Assembly (NCBI GenBank): GCA_025934635.1
Contig: JAICWX010000207.1
Span: 1-15,931 of the forward strand
DNA length: 15,931 nt
Direction: 5' to 3'
From: Streptosporangiaceae bacterium
GTDB taxonomy: Bacteria > Actinomycetota > Actinomycetes > Streptosporangiales > Streptosporangiaceae
Below are positions 14,095-15,931 of the stretch, one piece after another. The notes beneath the pieces were generated by a model. It did not search any database and was not told where the DNA came from. It was given only the letters and a program-made list of their open reading frames with translations. Both the position numbers and the translations under genes were made by a program. Every line of letters starts with the position of its first letter. The first letter of the stretch is position 1.

Positions 14095-14972
14095 CCCAGC
14101 TCGAAGCGGTCACGGCGTATGAGCAGTACCAGGGCCGAGGCGACGATCACGGCGGCGCACGCGGACTGGGCGTCCCGCTGAACGACGGCCAGCGGAACGT
14201 GCCCCTGCGCCAGCAGCACGACCGGCAGCGCCCACAAGACACCGGCCGTGACGGTCGCGGCGCGCGGGTCCATGACCGTCGCCGCCGCGAGCGCGAACGC
14301 GCACAACGCCAGCGACGGCAGCAGCAGCGCGGCCGGCAGCCAGCCCGGGCCTGGCAGGACGAACGCGGCGCCGACCACCGGGACCAGCGCGACGGCCAGC
14401 GCGCAGGCCGTGCGGACCAGCAGCAAGGCGAAACCGGAGAACGGGGCCGCGGCGGCCAGCTGGTGGGCCGGATCGAACCTGGGCAGGAACGCCGCCGCCA
14501 CTCCCGCCAGCACCAGCAGCGGCGCCACCAGCAGGAACGGGACCACGGCGGCGAGGTCCCGGTCGATGGCACGGCCCGCGCGGCCGCCGCCCGAGATCCA
14601 GCCGTACCTGACGGCCGCGGCTTCCCCGGCCACCGCGGCGAGCACTCCCAGCACGGAAAGCAGCCAGGACCGGCGCAGGGATGGGGTCGCCGCGAGCAGC
14701 CGGAGCAGGTAGTCAGGAACACCGCACCGGCCGAGCAGGCGCCGCGCCCGCCCGCCGTCACCGACCGCCACGCGGATCAGCAGGGCCGACCGGTTACGCG
14801 CCAGCCGCCCGGCATCCACCTGCGCGGACAGTGCCGAGCGGCAGGCCGCGCACCCGGTCAGGTGGGTCTCCACCGACCAGCGGGCCACTGGGTCGACCGC
14901 TCCGGCCGCGTAGCTGGCCAGCAACTCTTTTCCTGCATGCTGACCGGCTCGGCCGGGACTTGAGCTCGTCAT
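14082..14972 (-). CDS. Zinc-finger (ZAS/zf-HC2) anti-sigma domain fused to a six-helix membrane protein
   Basis: A 296-aa protein. The N-terminal 75 residues carry the ZAS zinc-binding signature Hx3Cx2C (H37, C41, C44 in ETHLTGCAACRSAL), with H12 in QHAGKELLASYAAG as the candidate fourth ligand. This domain holds ECF sigma factors inactive. About six transmembrane helices follow (about 103-125, 143-168, 176-203, 209-228, 237-256, 268-287), far more than the single helix of a usual anti-sigma factor. The ATG overlaps the sigma stop in ATGA (14969-14972), and the 3' end overlaps the ATPase gene. The membrane part resembles an ABC-2 permease in size and topology, so the protein may be a transporter subunit that also holds the sigma factor. 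Confidence 0.85.
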   Translation of the reverse strand: MTSSSPGRAGQHAGKELLASYAAGAVDPVARWSVETHLTGCAACRSALSAQVDAGRLARNRSALLIRVAVGDGGRARRLLGRCGVPDYLLRLLAATPSLRRSWLLSVLGVLAAVAGEAAAVRYGWISGGGRAGRAIDRDLAAVVPFLLVAPLLVLAGVAAAFLPRFDPAHQLAAAAPFSGFALLLVRTACALAVALVPVVGAAFVLPGPGWLPAALLLPSLALCAFALAAATVMDPRAATVTAGVLWALPVVLLAQGHVPLAVVQRDAQSACAAVIVASALVLLIRRDRFELGWTR

Positions 14973-15571
14973 GATTCTCCCCAGGCTTCCCGGCGGGTTG
15001 CCGGCGTTCCGGATCCTGCGTTCGGCTCGGCGAGCGCGGCGCGGAGCGCCACCCGGGCCCGGTGGCAGCGGGACTTGACGGTCCCCTCCGCCACGCCCAG
15101 CAAGACGGCAGCTTCCGCGCAGGTCAAGCCGTCCAGCACCGTCGCCTCCAGGGCGCCGCGCAATTCCGGCGACAGCCCGGCCAGGGCCTGCCCCAGCCGA
15201 CCGTGCTCAAGGCCGGCCAGCACCTGCTCCTCCGCCGAGACGACCAGTTGCGGCTGCCCGGCCCGCCCCGGCAACTGCCGCCGGGCGCCGCTCTCCCGGC
15301 GGATCGCGTCAATCAGCCGGCGGATGCCGATGCCCCAGATGAACGCGGCCACGTCGCCGCCGGCCCGGTAGGAGCCGGCTTCCCGCCACAAGGCCAGGAA
15401 GGTGTCCTGGATCGCGTGGTCGACGACATCCGGCATGGCGCAGCGCCGTGTCATCCGGACCGTCAGCCAGCCGGCGTGCCGGTCGTACAGCACGGCGAGC
15501 GACTCCTCACTGCCACGCGTCACGTCGCGCAGCAATGCGATGTCATCGCGATCCTCGGCCGGCTGGCTCAT
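14969..15571 (-). CDS. ECF RNA polymerase sigma factor (sigma-70 family)
   Basis: A 200-aa sigma factor. Region 2 is at about 24-92 (LAVLYDRHAGWLTVRM, then AIQDTFLALWREAGSYR, then FIWGIGIRRLIDAIRR). Region 4 is at about 127-180, with ALAGLSPELRGALEATVLDG and the helix-turn-helix CAEAAVLLGVAEGTVKSRCHRAR. A short disordered tail follows. ATG 15571 is chosen because the family N-terminus begins there; no strong RBS is present, and the open frame extends to 15739 without coding character. It is the first gene of the five-gene unit and is directly coupled to its ZAS partner. The upstream motif at 15603-15634 suggests it transcribes its own unit. Confidence 0.92.
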   Translation of the reverse strand: MSQPAEDRDDIALLRDVTRGSEESLAVLYDRHAGWLTVRMTRRCAMPDVVDHAIQDTFLALWREAGSYRAGGDVAAFIWGIGIRRLIDAIRRESGARRQLPGRAGQPQLVVSAEEQVLAGLEHGRLGQALAGLSPELRGALEATVLDGLTCAEAAVLLGVAEGTVKSRCHRARVALRAALAEPNAGSGTPATRREAWGES

Positions 15572-15602
15572 GCCCGCGGCCGTTCGCACACTCCCATGCT
15601 CT

Positions 15603-15634
15603 CTATGTCGTAGCGGCGGGCCCGTTCGGTTCCC
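15603..15634 (-). promoter_or_regulatory. Probable ECF-type promoter of the sigma/ABC unit
   Basis: On the - strand GGGAACC (15634-15628) is followed after 17 nt by CGACATAG (15610-15603). GGAACC is the classic ECF -35 and the spacing is right. The -10 is a partial match to CGTC. The leader would be about 25 nt. The rest of the 200-bp interval (15572-15772) holds nothing else clear apart from a tiny ACCCG/CGGGT hairpin at 15724-15735. Confidence 0.5.
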
Positions 15635-15772
15635 GTCCGGAACAATAAACTCCGTCGGTCCTGGCTTGGCTGGGCGCGGCCGGGCTGATCGTCGAGGCAC
15701 AGCTGCTGCTGGGGTCCGCCGATACCCGTTCGGGTGCACTGCTTTTCGCGCGCCGCCCGTCCTGGCTGCGCC

Positions 15773-15931
15773 TTACCTCATGAGCGCCGCCGCGACCCGC
15801 CGCGCCTCGCGCAGGCCGCTTTCGATCGCGCCGTCGACGAAGCCGCCCCACAAGCTCGCGTTGTCGCTCGAGGCGAAATGCACCACGCCCGCGGGCCGCT
15901 GCAGCCCGGCCAGGTCGCGGGTCAGCTGCCC
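15773..15931 (-). CDS. Flavin-dependent amine oxidase family protein, C-terminus (partial)
   Basis: The last 52 codons of a gene that enters from the right edge and stops at TAA (15775-15773). The sequence GVVHFASSDNASLWGGFVDGAIESG, written here across positions 15887-15813, is the C-terminal FAD-contact block of the monoamine oxidase/polyamine oxidase family (typically F-A-G-T/S-x-x-A-x-x-W-x-G-Y-x-x-G-A-x-x-S-G). It is followed by the helix LREARRVAAALM. The family oxidises amines using FAD. Most of the protein lies outside the window, so substrate and start are unknown. No strong terminator separates it from the sigma gene 200 bp downstream. Confidence 0.85.
   Translation of the reverse strand, partial: GQLTRDLAGLQRPAGVVHFASSDNASLWGGFVDGAIESGLREARRVAAALMR

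Noticed and set aside
15724..15735. ACCCG-TT-CGGGT hairpin as terminator of the amine oxidase gene
   Set aside because: The loop would be only two bases, or the stem only four pairs, and no U-run follows.
1..15931. CRISPR arrays, tRNA genes, transposase genes or attachment sites
   Set aside because: No spaced direct repeats, no cloverleaf-like sequence, and no transposase or integrase motif was found on reading both strands.

Overview
The window is very GC-rich (mostly above 70% G+C, with strong G/C preference at third codon positions). It is densely packed, uses GTG as well as ATG starts, and has many 4-13 bp gene overlaps. Two ECF-type sigma factors and the families of the other genes point to a filamentous actinomycete (Streptosporangiales or Streptomyces-like). 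I cannot fix the genus from sequence alone. No rRNA, tRNA, CRISPR array or insertion sequence was seen.

Layout. (1) 2-970, + strand: the Pro/Ala-rich tail of an unidentified gene, then a GNAT acetyltransferase. (2) 987-2842, - strand: a SigE-family sigma factor overlapping (ATGA) a one-helix membrane protein with a probable beta-propeller outer domain, a likely sigma/anti-sigma pair. (3) 2919-3665, - strand: a secreted GH12 glucanase-like protein, clearly lower in GC, with dyad sequences upstream. (4) 3890-4513: a decayed patch with a frameshifted small gene and a frameshifted 3' fragment of a short-chain dehydrogenase. (5) 4527-6902, + strand: a 791-aa fusion of an APH-type small-molecule kinase and a class III PLP enzyme. 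It ends on a CTAG shared with a convergent MDR-type oxidoreductase (6899-7852). (6) 7980-9359: a small membrane protein, a VOC/glyoxalase-fold protein and an AhpD-like peroxidase-related protein. (7) 9363-10778, - strand: a damaged ABC-2 transporter. Its ATPase has a frameshift and lacks Walker B, and its permease appears to lack a conserved cytoplasmic loop. (8) 10818-15571, - strand: a five-gene unit in which every gene overlaps the next: ECF sigma factor, zinc-finger anti-sigma domain fused to a polytopic membrane protein, ABC ATPase, large permease with an outer domain, small permease. An ECF-type promoter motif lies upstream. (9) 15773-15931, - strand: the C-terminus of a flavin amine oxidase.

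The most notable system is the five-gene unit. The architecture suggests that a sigma factor is held at the membrane by a ZAS domain built directly into a transporter-like subunit, so that transporter state could set transcription. Next in interest are the kinase/PLP fusion, which resembles the hydroxylysine-kinase plus phospho-lyase logic known in animals fused into one chain, and the paired lesions in the second ABC transporter.
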